Part shown: one piece after another, positions 24,734 to 36,900 of the stretch
How the letters are laid out: each line of letters begins with the position of its first letter
How positions within the stretch are numbered: the stretch's first letter is position 1
Source of the DNA: Zonotrichia leucophrys gambelii
Taxonomy: Eukaryota; Chordata; Aves; Passeriformes; Passerellidae
NCBI RefSeq assembly: GCF_028769735.1
Contig: NC_088170.1
Location: 46,420,585-46,484,584 of the forward strand
Direction of reading: 5' to 3'
DNA length: 64,000 bases
Position numbers and translations under genes: made by a program
Notes under the pieces: model-generated
What the model was told of the DNA's origin: nothing
Databases searched by the model: none
Seen by the model: only the letters and a program-made list of their open reading frames with translations

Positions 24734-25090
24734 CTGTCCTTAAAATTAGTGACCGTCCCTTTTGTAAAGAACTCCCCAGAACTACCATGTTCTCTCTGGA
24801 GCTGCTGCCTTTGCTGTTCTGCGCTGTGCTTTGCTGCGCCTTTCTTTATCAAAGCCGCTGCTCCCGTGGGCAGGGACACAGGCTGGGACATACTGTCGGG
24901 ATGTTGGGAGGGCAGCACTGTCGGGAGCTGCCGGGCAGGACAATTTTAATTAACTTAGGACAATTCTGCAGGACAATTCTGTCACTCACCGCTGCCCACT
25001 GCGGCAGGGCTCGCTCTGTGCTTGGCTTTGACCGGAGCTCACTTCCAGGAAAATCCCCTACAGCGTTAATGGGAAGGGTACAAGAGGGGT

Positions 25091-26194
25091 GGGTGTAGGT
25101 TTGTAGGCATAAACATATTTAAATATATTAACACGTGTGATTTCTCATTTTTTAGATAACTTGGAGTGCTATTTTTTTCTTACCTTTTTTTCCAAAACAT
25201 TCTTTCCAAAAATTTCTCTTTAGTGCAGTGGTTCACTGTTTTTCACAGTAATTTTTTACCCAATTATCTGCAAGACTGAATCTATGCTCTTCTTTTTGTG
25301 GATGAATTTCTGGGTTTCTTTGGGAGCCATTCCCTTGCATTCCATGGAGAGGCACTGGAATAAATGCAGGTTTCTTGATTGCAAAGGGTCACAGTGTTGG
25401 AATTTACCTCTCCTCTGCTTATGGCAACAACAACCTCTGTGCAAATCTGATAATATGGGCAGCAAACACATGTTAGGTTAGGAAATGGTACAGCAGCTGC
25501 TGTGCTACTGGTAGTAACTTAGTCAAATAGATTCAGTAATGTCCAATATTTAGACATGTACTCTTGCAAATACAATGGGCCTTTGGGGTTCAGGAAAATC
25601 TGGTAAAGCAGCTCCCTGATTCTGGACACTAAATGTAATAAGGCTAATCATAATAATCCTTTTAAAAATAAAATTTCCAGCCCTTCCTATTATGTTAGAC
25701 CCTAAAAACTGAAAAACAATATTTAAGGCAAAAAGCTTATCGAAGCCAAATTTTAGGTATTTTGATGGTTTGGTTTTGAATTTTTTTTTTTTTTTTTTTT
25801 TTGTCCTGGAGAGTGGAGAGGGTGTGGGGTTTTTCCTCAAAAATTAAAATTCTGTAGTGTTTTCCCTCTCTGCTCTGAAGGGCAGTTTTCTCCTTTGAAA
25901 CATCTTGGGGTGTCAAGCTGTCCTGCTGTGATGTAGAATGGTTTAGTACCTTCATAATAATATTAGGAGAGCAATGCTCTGGCTTAGGTGCTCTGTTGGA
26001 ATTAAAATCAAATGTAAGTGCAGGAACACCTATGTTGCATTCCAATTTAATTTTTGTTCTGATTAGAGCACCTATTGCTGTTGTTAATATGTTGCATTGA
26101 TGTCTATAAACCAAATATTGCAAGAGACCCCATTGTGTGAGGCACCAGGAAAGCAGAGAGCAGACAGTGTGCTCTCAGCTGTTGTTTCCCCATC
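25091..26194. other. Unique AT-rich sequence with a 22-T run
   Basis: No gene is supported. A pure run of 22 T (25781-25802) could be the antisense poly(A) tail of a retroposed - strand sequence. A 128-codon - strand frame (25737-26123) crosses it, but no target duplication or AATAAA at the expected distance was found. Confidence 0.45.
25781..25802 (-). repeat. Poly(T) run of 22 bases
   Basis: Longest homopolymer noticed in the window. It may be simple slippage or the poly(A) tail of a retroposed transcript on the - strand. I could not find flanking direct repeats. Confidence 0.8.
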
Positions 26195-26310
26195 TGTCAA
26201 GTGAGGACAATGTGCTTGCTCTCTACAAGTACATGAGCACTAATTAATTAATATTTGTAAAAGGATATGTAAATGCTAAGTATTATTTATGAATTATAGT
26301 ATAAATGAAA
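26195..26310 (+). mobile_element. MIR-like SINE relic
   Basis: GTTTCCCCATCTGTCAAGTG is followed by GAGGACAAT, then TTAATTAATATTTGTAAAAG and AAATGCTAAGTATTATTTAT. This is the order found in the 3' part of ancient MIR/CORE-SINE elements: a CCCCATCTGTAAAATG block, an ATTAATG-TTTGTAAAG block and an AAGTATTAT block. It is heavily diverged, as expected of an element that stopped moving before birds arose. The tRNA-like head is not recognisable. Confidence 0.6.
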
Positions 26311-28564
26311 ATTCTTGGAGAGGCCATGGAGAGGAGACACAGATGGGATTAGAGGGCAGAGAGAGCAGCACAAAGTGCCAAGATTAGCCTGGAAGAAGAA
26401 GAAAGGAAGGCAAGCAAAGTAAATTTTTAACTAAAGTAGAGTTGTTCTTGCTTTACAAAAATAATGTGAGAGTGCAAGGGATATAAGCAATATGCAGATG
26501 AGTTTAAAAAGAAAGCCCAGCACAACAGTGGTCTGAAACTGGTTAGAACATGCTGGAAATACAAATGGTAAAAAAAAAAGAAAATTTGAAAGAAATAGAC
26601 AAGAAGAGCCCTACCAATGTGCACAGTACAGTGATTTATAGATGCTCTTTATTTTAAAGTATCTCCTGTACCCTTAGAATGTTAAAGCCTTGCTAAGCAA
26701 AACAAAGAAAACAAAGGAAGAAGTAAGAGGTCCTGCTTTACTCAGGTGAGTGAGCAAGTGGATGTTCATAGGATTGTGACCTCAGCATTGACCAGAAGGC
26801 AGGTGATGAAAGTGTTACAGATGATATAGACACACAGTACTGTGTGATACTGTGTTACATGAGCTGTGCTGGACTTTGTGAATAGCTCCATCAGGGAACA
26901 TCCAGCAAATCAGAGAAAGTGGTTCTGGACAGAGCAATCATCTCTTCTTTCAATAACATCCAAAGTCCATGTGGGCATTTCAGGTTTTTTTCTATACTCT
27001 GCAGGTCAAGCACTTGCTCAACTTTCCTCATTAGAAAAGTGTATTTTGGAAAAACAGAAGAATATTATAGCAGCAAAATTTTCCCAAATACTGGGAAAAA
27101 TATTTATAAATATTCATACTAGAGGTCCAAACTAAATTTTAGTTTGACTTCACATTTACTAATCTTTTATTTCCTTTCCAATAATGTTCAAGAGCATGGC
27201 TTTTACTGACAGAAGTATGTATGAAGGGCAGGCTTTGAAAGTGAGCTGCTAGTTCACAAAGTCAGCTTCAAAATTGCACTATGAGATGTAACTCCTGCAA
27301 TTTTCTATTTGAGTTTTAGCAGCAAAAGGTTTAAGAATACAATGTCATTTATGCAGAAAGCCACAACAATGCATAGTACTTATTTCACGAACATGCAGTA
27401 AAGTGTTTGTGAGTGGTCCCCCAAGAAGATTAACTAAATTAGGAAGTAACCAAATATTCAAAAGGAAAGGAGAAATCCAAGAATTGCATGATCTGCACAA
27501 ACACTTCATAAACAGACCCAACAGGCAACATTTTCCCAAGAGATTGCTCATGGAAATTATTTGCTTCATTTCAGTTGTTAATAAGCATGAGCAGCTGAGC
27601 TCCACCTCCTCTGCGGCGCAGAAGTGATCTCCAAGGCTTTTTCCTACCAGCATTACCAGAAAATGAATGAATTAGGTTTGGACTGGTCCTCCTCTGTTAT
27701 TTCACTTACTCTAAAATCCATCTGGCTGCTTTGAGTAAATGTGGAGAAAAAAACATGAAAAATATATATCCTGGGTTTACTTTGATCTCTAAAAATAAGA
27801 ATGATTTATTTTAGGTATATAATAATATTGCTAACCTCTGTTCACTAAGCAATCCTTGCTTTTCCCTTGGTTCTCAGTTTGACACATCTCCAGCATGAAA
27901 TGGACTAAGATTGCCATGAAACTGAAAGCTCTGAGTGTGGAAATTGGGGAATGCATAGACAGATTCTTTTTTCCTTTTTAAACATATGCCAATGAATAAG
28001 CCTTTTTTTTTGGTCTCCTCTCACAAGTTTTCTGAATTTCTTGGTAAATATCACTACAAACCTTGGCTAGAAAGCCCCAAGCAATTTCCCTTAGGGGACT
28101 TCTGTTAGAGCCACAGAATATCAAAGGCGAAAAACCAGGGATTGACTCAACCCTGAAATGGTACACTGATCCTGGTGAAAACTACCACGAAGATCAGGTC
28201 ACTTTTTGACATGAGCTTTGTCAATGGGAAAGCAAGAGAGAAGCAGAAGATCACTGCAGAGCTCTAAAAGGAGCCAGGAAGCAGCTGCAAATGTTCTGAT
28301 ACTGACATACATGTTTGGCCACCATGAGAGGTTTAAAGGAGCAAGCTTGAAGTGGGTGTAGAGGTGAATCTCAGAAAGGATGGGCATTTTAAACCATAGC
28401 TGTGGGGTGCATTGTCTGGTCAAAGCTGTAAGGTAGCTTTATTGCCTATTAAACATGGTTCAGAAAATTTAAATATCTAAAAATGTAAAATAAAATATGA
28501 ACATGAAACACTCTGATTCACAGTAGTTCCTTTAGTGCCCTGTAAACTTCTGTACCATTATTAC
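26311..28564. other. Unique AT-rich sequence, no gene supported
   Basis: Open frames at 26866-27135 (+) and 27345-27653 (-) lack motifs and splice support. No repeats were recognised. Confidence 0.5.
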
Positions 28565-28682
28565 CTGAGGCATACATGATGTAAAGATGCTTTTTAGGAA
28601 GAGACAATTGCTCAAATACTGGCAGAGTATTCTTTGCAATCTTTATGGCATACTGGTTGTACCAATCTGCTGCATGTGACAT
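28565..28682 (-). CDS. Candidate exon B (- strand), unrecognised protein
   Basis: On the - strand the sequence TCTTCTTATCC...CTCTGTCCAG gives a good acceptor before 28682, and CTCAG followed by GTAATA gives a plausible donor at 28564. The 118-nt block is open in one frame only (39 codons plus one base); the other two frames hit stops. It encodes a mixed, protein-like peptide including HAADWYNQYAIKIAKNTLPV and LPKKHLYIMYAS. Its frame continues exactly from candidate exon A across a 148-nt intron. If the donor is not used, the frame ends at a TGA shortly downstream. There is faint resemblance to the segment before the active site in M1 aminopeptidases (YAL...LP.F...LPK), but too weak to assign. 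Confidence 0.33.
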
Positions 28683-28830
28683 CTGGACAGAGCACATTTA
28701 AGATGGATAAGAAGAATTCCTGCTTCCAACACTGGCACTGAAATAAAACCTTCCTTACTTGAGCAGGCCATCCCAACCTAGATGGGCAGGTTCTATGGGG
28801 AAGGCAAGGAGCATTTTCTTGCCAGCTTAC

Positions 28831-28936
28831 ACACGATGAAGGGCAGGACACTGTTAAAACTTCCATGAGCCCGTCCTGGGGATCTGCCTCTTTAATGGCC
28901 AAGAAGCCACTGAACATTCCATAATAACCATAATTC
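28831..28936 (-). CDS. Candidate exon A (- strand), unrecognised protein
   Basis: The - strand acceptor is strong (TCATTCAGTGTTTCTTTTTCCAG) and the donor TGT followed by GTAAGC is close to consensus. The 106-nt block reads NYGYYGMFSGFLAIKEAD, then about 17 more residues ending VSCPSSC, and leaves phase 0, matching the start of exon B. Base composition is more balanced than the AT-rich surroundings. The frame also runs open upstream of the acceptor for some 17 codons, so the boundary is not unique. No further exon could be joined on either side with confidence, and the family is unknown. An expressed gene remnant or a chance pair is also possible. Confidence 0.33.
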
Positions 28937-29693
28937 CTGGAAAAAGAAACACTGAATGACACAGAACTTACTACTTTTTTGTCATACATACTATTACCTA
29001 AATCTTGCCATATACACCTTTAGGACTACTAAGAAGATCTGCAATATATTTTAGAATTTTTACAGTGAAAGCAGAAGTTATGTCTAGATACATAGAGGAA
29101 AGAGTGAAAAGCAGAATGGGTATTTAAGTGTATCATATATTTGTCTGCAACCACGACCAGTCCTAGTGATGCCCACAAAACGTTTGGGCAGCCAAATTAA
29201 AGGCATCCAAAATCTAAGGCTGCTCTGCTATCTTAAGACTATCTGAAAAAATTGTCCATAAATTGGAGTTATTTGCCTATATGTATTTAAACATTATCAA
29301 TGTTATGGAGAAAAAAACAATGTCAAAGTCCTTCAAATTATGTTCCTGCTATGTTAGTTTTAATTGAAGGGGTTTGGAGATTAATACTTGTTACAGAATT
29401 TACAGAGATTTTGCTACCAATAGCAGAGCAATTTCTTGCGTAATGTGAATAATATGAAAAGGAATTGAGAAACTCAGTTATTTCTAAAAATAGTTAATAC
29501 TTCAGTTCTTCTTCTTCTGACTATCCTTTAAATGAAACTTTCTGTCAAAGTAGTTTAAAATTACCTAGTAATTAAACCTTCAAAATACTTATGGAACATA
29601 TATGTTCATGAAATACATGTTTTCATTAGTTAGCATTTATATGCTGTAGTTTTGTTACACGTGATCATATTTTTAAAGTTGCCTCACCTTTGA

Positions 29694-29744
29694 AAATATC
29701 TCAAATATTAAAATATCTCAAATATTAAAATATCTCAAATATTT
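29694..29744. repeat. 17-bp tandem triplication
   Basis: Three consecutive copies of AAATATCTCAAATATTA, identical except for the last base of the third, start at 29694, 29711 and 29728. The near-perfect identity points to recent expansion. Confidence 0.95.
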
Positions 29745-31280
29745 AATTTTACTTATGATCATTGTAATTTGTTGTAATTTGGAAATAAGACTGTGACAAG
29801 CTCAGGTAAAACATGCTAATAAGGGACTAATATATAGTAGAAAAGAATAAGTGCATTAATACATCACATGCTAATGACTAGTAGCTGCTCTTAATCTTCC
29901 ATTTTTTTTTCTTCCATAATTCACCTACTTTTCCTCATAATATCTCCTTTTTAAAAGTCTTTCTTCACTGTGGCAGTTCATGAAGACAAATCCAATGTAA
30001 GAAAGATATTTACATATTAAATAGGTAGAAAACTATTACTCTGTTTTGCAACTGAGAATGTCAAACCAAAGGACTTCACTATACTTTTCCTTCTGTAATC
30101 TCTTTTTATGAATTCAGTATGAGAGATATGACCATGATTTGGAACATTGTTGTTTCATTTAATTTGCATCCAAGACCCACAGAGCCATCTACCTACTTGC
30201 TTTTATATGTGCTGTTAGGAATATCAGAGAAGAATGGCATGCTCCTTGCTGTGACATATGCTTTCCAGGCAGGTTTAGTTGAATCACTTAATGCAAGATC
30301 CACAGAGACATCCAGACCCAGAGCCAACCTACTTAATTTTAAATTTGAATATAAAATGAAGTGAGTATCCCCAGAAAAGGCTTTGATAATCTGATATTCA
30401 GGATTTGCCTGAAAGGTAGGGAAAAGTGTATCTGATTTCCTTGAAGTAGAAAAGTAGAAAAAGCAACTGAGCCTTGCTCTTCCTCATTAGATCCCTACAT
30501 TAAAGAATAAGCAATCTTTCTTCTTATTATTTTTTTTTTTAAATGAGGTGGGCATACATCACAAGTTATGGATTTTTTTTTAAAGCTTAGTTCTCTCTGT
30601 GTGTTTAGGGATGCCCTGAGCAGACTGGATTGAACTGCTCACTCTAGGTGAGGAAATACAGTATTTGAGGTTCTCAACAGCACTTGGACGAAGGTGGGAA
30701 CCAATCTATTCAGGACTTTCAAGATATTGAAGGCTCTACTTTTATCTAAGGACTTCAAAGCACTTGATAAATACAGCAAGTATCATTTTCTGGTTTCACT
30801 GACTGAGAACCCACAGAGATGTATTTACACAGGGCACTTCACCTGTCTTCATACAGCAATGAGGCAATCTTATTCCTAGTGCTGCCTTCCCTGCGTTCCT
30901 CAGGTTGTACTAAATTTACTGTGCTCAGGATGACTAGTTCAAACACCTCAACTCAAAGAACTGTTAAAATCAACCAAGATATTACTTAAAATAGGCATGG
31001 CCAAGCCCTTTGAGATCCTAAGATTTTTCTTCTATGTAAGTTTTATTTAGAGAAAATAGAAATATTGTTATTTGTAGGTTTGGTTGAAGTATTTTGATAT
31101 TCTTTGTTTCAAAACTTCTCTTTGAGAAAATAGAAGGAAAACATTTCCTCTCTTTATAGCAGCAGATAATCTAAAAAAAAAGCCAGATTCAAATCTGAAA
31201 CTCAAGCTATATATGTATATACGACTCTGCGCACACATCAGGTTTCTGCTGAGTCGTGCTGTAAGGAGAAATTCCTGAGA

Positions 31281-31319
31281 TATTATATATATGTGTGTAT
31301 ATATATATATATATATAAA
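31281..31319. repeat. AT/TG dinucleotide microsatellite
   Basis: An AT run interrupted by GTGTGT, then a second pure AT run. Likely polymorphic in length. Confidence 0.9.
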
Positions 31320-34300
31320 TAGCTGAGAAATAACTAGGTGGGAGAACCAAACATCAGTATTAGAAGTAAGAAGCCTTAAGAGTCAGACTCCTGGGAGCAT
31401 TACTGATAAAAAAGATGTGTTGAGGTGTTTGGTCAGGTGTGCAAGCAAAGAAAAGTTCTCTGGTTGTCTGGGTTTTTATGCATTTAACACAAAAATATCT
31501 GAAAATACCCATTAACAAACAAGCCAGGATTAGGTACAATATTGTAAATAAGCAGCAAGGAAACTTGGCTATTGCTGATCTCTTATTGTTGCTGAAATAA
31601 CCCAAGTCTGAATTAATGAAAGACCAGTTTAGCAGGTAAATAGAAGATTGATCAGAAGTGTTCTAATGAAGGTGTGGTAGCATAAGCTGCTTTTTCCAAC
31701 CTAAGGACAGACATGGCCTTTGTCAGAAGCAATCCTACCAAGGAAGTTTTAGGCTCCCACATTCACAGTAAACCCTAGTGCAAGCAGTCAAGACCCCAAG
31801 AACCCAACATCTTTCAGCTCCCTAGAATTACTCACTGGAATGAGCCACACTTTTATTCTTACATTGAGAAGCTCAAGTCCATATAAATCCATGGAAAAGC
31901 TCTCTCTAAAGGACTCTCTGAGTCGGGTTGAACTCTGAAGTCCTCTCAAGGAAACTTGAATTTCTGCAAACAACACACTAGAGCCAGTGTTTGCTGACTC
32001 CATTGGCTGTAGTGCTGTCAAGAACTCCTGGCTCCAGGCGGTGTTCAGCTTTCATCTTTAGTGCTGGGCCCAAAAACCAAGGCTGAGCAGAAGTTAAGGA
32101 GAAAACCACTTTCAGTTTTCTTTAGAAATGGCTGATTTCCATGCTCACGAAAATAATGTTGAAAGACTTTTATTCGCAATGCTGGCATTCTTTGAAAAAC
32201 GCTTTTTTTGACTTCTGGTTGTTCTGGCTCATAGTGATATCTGTCTTCAAGGTCTGATAATGGTTTGGAAAAAAGAGAGCAGACACCACAGACCAGGATC
32301 TTGAAGAATTTGTATTTGTCATAACTGAACTGAGTAAAACATTTGTGAGGTGGAATAAATATCTGTTTTTAGTCAATATCATGCTGAGTTATAACGTAGA
32401 ATCAAAATCAGTTTCTATCAAGCCCAGCACTCATGGGGAGGCAACTGAAGAGCTTTTGGCCCCCCTCCCTCTACCCCACTATGCTTTCCTTGGCACTGGA
32501 GTTGCAGCAGGAGGGAGAGAATGCCAGCCTTGCAGCCCTGGTCAGCAGTAAGCTCACCCCACACACAGTGGGATGCCCCATGGGGACAGGGGCAAGGACT
32601 GGCCTCCAGGGAGCACAGGCTGGGCCCCGGCAGGGCTGCTGGCTGCCTTGGGACCAGGGCAGGATGGCCAGACTGCTCCCGCCTGTTTCTGCCACCAATT
32701 GCTTTTACCCAGTTAGGCCCATTTCTGTAACTTCTGCACACACATGAGCTTGTATCTGGAGATTACTTGGGATGGTCCATAGCATGAAAACAGATTCTGG
32801 AGGGGGTGATCAAATGTGGCATGATCAAACAGCATTTTTAAAGGGAAGGAATAACACATGTCTGTGGGAGAAGCCAGAGGCAGTGGCTCCGGCACCTGTG
32901 TACAGGTGACCGAATGCTGAGGTGACAGGAATTCCAGAGAGCCTCAATGCATGGTCAGTGGTGGGAGGCAGGAGCACTTTGGTGATGATCACATGTGCAT
33001 CCTTTCCTGCATCCTACCTAGACTCTGCTCAGGTTTGTTCTGGAACAGTCTGGATTTTTCACCTTCTCTGCGGGTTTATAACTAAACATTTGTGGAAAAC
33101 TAGGATAAGAAAATTGTGTTGAAATGATCCAGAGGCACTGGGACACACAGAAACAGGGTGGTGAGACCACCCCTGTTCACAGCCCGAGTGTGTTTGAACC
33201 AAGGCTGAAAAGCACCAGTCTCATGAAATGAAAGGCACCTGAGACCTCGCTGGTGTGGCTGCAAGAGTGCCTTTCCAGACCTAAGGTCTGCCTAGTACAT
33301 CTGTATCTGCATTATGTATGATAGAGCGGGGAGATTTGCAAGAACATTAAATAGAGAAAAAATATAGAATGTGTTTTTTAGTCAGAATGCTTTATTACTC
33401 TTCATTGGACCTGATTAAATGCCTAGGACATGAATAAATCAATAAGTTGGAGCTAATAACTGAGTGACTTGCTCCTGGTGAGTGTCATACCTTCTTGACC
33501 AAAATGGGTAAAGACGTAAGTGCAAGAGACAGGCATGTGATAGCAAATAATATAAAGCATAACTTCATTTTATCTTATTCTGTCACACAAATTGAAGAAA
33601 CTATTAAAAAAGAAAGAAAAAGAATGAATTAATTACACTTATGCTACATTTACAGCAATGAATGTCTACACGTGAATGAAGGAAGCAAAGACCATTTTTG
33701 AAAGGCTCTTAAAGAGTGACAAAATTCAATATCAGAAAAGAAGGGGCATTCAGAAAACCACCAGTGCTTGCTGTTTGAGGAAGGTGAGGAACACCATGGG
33801 CTTTTCTCTCCCCTTCAGAAGAGGCTGACCCTTGTCCGAACGTAAGTACCACACTAGCTGTGACACTGGGTGTGGGTTGCAGCTCCTTTGTTGTTTTTTA
33901 ATAACTAGATAATTGTATTTCTATATTGAAGTGTCATAGCAAAAAGAAACTTGAAGCACAAATTTAAATATGATTAGCTTGTTAGTGGTGGTTTTTAGGA
34001 GTCTAATTTTTTTCCCTCAGCTCCCATCCTATTTTTTTTTAAATTTCTCCAGGGCATGTCATATATAGTGAAAAATCTCAATGGAGGCCCACAGGTATCA
34101 CTGCTGTTTAGTCAGACTTCAAATTGGGCTCTAATGGTTTTAGATAGAAGAGCAGATGGAGAGGGTTTGTTCACTAGTCGGTGCCCTTGCCTCAGAGTTC
34201 ACCTCAAGTTGTTTTCTGAAATTCTCACTTCATGCACATTACTTATTTATATCATCACTTTTTTTTCCCACTTCATAGATAATTGCTACTTAATTGATAC

Positions 34301-35679
34301 TGCCTTTATACAAGCCTCCACAATAGCAAGCAACAAGACACTCTGCTAAATAGAGGAATCATTAATCTGTGTATATATTCTGGATTTCTTTTAAAGATGG
34401 GCTGGAAATAAGCAAAGTCATTAGTAGTTTGTTTGCAACAGTGTATTTATGAAAGCTCTATGGAGAATGTGTCAACAGTCAGTATGTAACAGAGCAATTA
34501 ACACAGTACTTTTGTACTTTTGACTGTTAGCATGGGAGTAAACAGAAGCAGATGTGAAGTGTTTGTGCCGTTAGTATTCACAGACTGTTCTGACATATGC
34601 AAATACAACTACTGCTTACAGAGCTTGCAACTCTTATTGTACCATGACCTTACTTACCAAACCCTGGGACAGGACTGTACACTTTCCTAATAATTATTAG
34701 CAATACACAGATACAACCTTTTTGTTTTTGAAATCATTCTGGACTGCAGTGGTAAAGCTTCACAAATAAGCGAGTTGTGAGTGTTACCCATATTTAGCTT
34801 GTTTTAGACAGTGCTTTCTTCAATGTAAAAAGAGAACAAACAATAAAGGAGTAATGAAAAATGCACACAGAAAGCTAGAACAGAAATCATCTCTGAAACA
34901 CTGGTTCAGCTCTAATTACACAAGCCCACTGAAGTTCAATAGTTAATACATGCATCAGATTCTGTGTATTTAGGACAGAGTTCAAACTGAGACCTTTCAC
35001 TGCTACAGTCTTAAAATATACATCTTGCTAAAGCAACTCCAGTCAGGCTGCTAAAATAGAATGCCAACACTGAAATGATTTTCTGCCCTGTAAAAAAAGA
35101 AAAAATCACGTACTTGACCTAATAAAATCACCTGCATCCTGAAAAAAAAAAAAAAGAAAAAAGAGAAAAGAAGGCTTCTTGTGTTCAGTTATTTTTCATG
35201 TGAACTATATATATCTGATATACCTGGAGTTACTACAGTGATTTTCATCTTCAAATACTTTCTAAAACCTAGCTATGTTACACAGGTGAAGGTCGGATAA
35301 GATTTTATTTTCAAGTTTTCTGTTACAGATGTTTCCAGAATAGGAATTAATCAAAACTGAATGAAAATACAGGATTTACACTGATGTTTAGCATTATTTA
35401 CAACATGAAAAATATTTTGCCTTAAGAGAAAACAATTTGTAGAAAATATTGCCCAAAAGAGGATTCACAGACCATTTCTTCCAATGTGTTTTCCTGTTTG
35501 AGGGCACAAAAAATGCCTCCTAAGCGCATAGTCTTTTCATTATCCTTAAGACAAAATGGCTCACGAAATTAAAATCTTCTTTAGAAATTGAATATATGCT
35601 TGCTTCCATTTTGCTTTTGCCATTACAAATTAGTTTTACAGGTCTCGCCACACAACACTGTGTTTCAACCGGACCTAGA

Positions 35680-35862
35680 GTAAAACACCTCCTTGTTTTG
35701 TCTCCCCTGGGGCAGGAGGCTGCTGCAGCCGTGGCCTGGAGCAGAGCAGGGGTGGAGCAGCAGCCCTGCCCTGGATGCAGAGGCACAAAAGCAGCAGGTT
35801 TGGAGCAGCAGCCCTGGGGCCAGCTCTGTCAGGAGGCTGCACAGGACCTGGGGGTGTTTTAC
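35680..35862. repeat. GC-rich patch bounded by a perfect 10-bp inverted repeat
   Basis: GTAAAACACC (35680-35689) is exactly inverted at 35853-35862 (GGTGTTTTAC). The interior is much more GC-rich than the flanks and holds direct repeats of GGAGCAGCAGCCCTG around 35755 and 35801, and GGAGGCTGC at both ends. This could be a small foldback or MITE-like element, though no target duplication was found. Overlapping open frames on both strands are compositional. Confidence 0.5.
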
Positions 35863-36689
35863 AGCAGCTGGACACCTCTGATGCTGCCAGGCCCACTGTA
35901 TTAGCTTCAAATCGTTCACTTCTGTATTCTTTGATGTAAAGAAGGTGTTTCACTGTAGTACTGCCACCAAAACACTGCAATTGTGTACTTGGTATTTCTT
36001 GATCTGTCAAAATTATAGCAACAGGCTGAATTTTTGGAGGCTTTCAGATATTCACATGCTTGGGCAAGTAGTGAGGGTGTTAGAATAGTGTAGGTGTTTT
36101 CCTTACCAGCAGTTTTCCAAGTTGCTAATAGTACCTGAAGTTCCTGGAAAGGTCAGTTTTTCATTAAAAAACATTTTTTTTTTTTTAGATTTCTTTTGAT
36201 TCAGGTTATGTTTGGTAGTTTGGGGATTGTTGGTTTTTTTGGCACCTGAAAACCCCAGGTATTATGATTAATTGCAGGCATTTATTTTCTCCTTTAGAAA
36301 GATTTGTGAAATTATCACCATTTTCCATTTTTCTTGGCTGCCTTTTTTTTTTTGTTCTTTTTTTAAGTCTGAAAGATACCACTTGCTAAATAAAGAGTGA
36401 GCTGTGAAAAAATGGGGACCAGGAGTGTGGTGTTTAGTAAAGCTGGTTAAAATAAAAGTCATTCAGTAGTACTTTGCTATTCGCAGCCTTATCCCTAGAA
36501 CTTGGCCACAATTTAAATCACAGGAGTATTCAGAAATAAATATTTATACTGTAAGCAGTCAAGGACATTGTATACTGTTGTTGGCTAATGCTAAAACAAG
36601 CACAATAGCTAAGTTTACCCAGAGCCTTTAGTCCCGATGGCCCCAAGGGTTTGAACTGTTCCTCCAAGCAGCAAGACTGAGAGTGACTT

Positions 36690-36900
36690 TGCCCTGAGTT
36701 TCTGGTTCATCTCATCAGCTTGCTTGCTTATCTAAATAATCATTTGTCCGCAGCTGCAGGCAATCAGCGTTTTGTGCATACAGTGTAGATTCCCAAGCCA
36801 AATTACGAGATAATGAAAATACATGTAATTACATGTTGGTGTGCTAGTCTAAATATAATTTACACTTGGGAAAAGAGAAAGAAGGCAAGATAGTAACAGG
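36690..36900. promoter_or_regulatory. Possible conserved non-coding element (low confidence)
   Basis: A non-repetitive block with clustered octamer- and homeobox-like cores (AAATAATCATTTG, CATGTAATTACATG, AGATAATGAAAAT) and an E-box-like CAGCTG. CATGTAATTACATG is itself a perfect palindrome. No coding signal. Inference from texture only. Confidence 0.25.

Larger units (their letters stand above)
24270..25090. promoter_or_regulatory. Isolated CpG- and GC-rich island
   Basis: This block stands out sharply from its AT-rich surroundings. It is dense in CpG between about 24470 and 24740 and again near 24880-25050. It contains a perfect CTCF-type motif (24537-24551), a 70-bp tandem duplication (24594-24733), a 9-bp hairpin, and a short direct repeat of GGACAATTCTG around 24958-24980. 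Such an island in a gene desert may be the promoter of an unannotated gene or long non-coding RNA, an insulator, or the remnant of a GC-rich endogenous retrovirus leader. Long open frames on both strands (274 codons on +, 205 on -) are explained by base composition, since several frames are open at once and the peptides are Arg/Pro/Gly-rich without domains. No TATA box or clear start site was identified. Confidence 0.55.

Noticed and set aside
24274..25098. 274-codon + strand open frame in the CpG-rich island
   Set aside because: Several frames on both strands are open together because stop codons are rare in GC-rich DNA. The peptide is low-complexity Arg/Pro/Gly-rich with the 70-bp repeat translated in it, and has no domain.
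32430..32747. GC-rich patch with frames open on both strands
   Set aside because: Compositional. There is no motif, repeat structure or splice context to call it a gene or named element.
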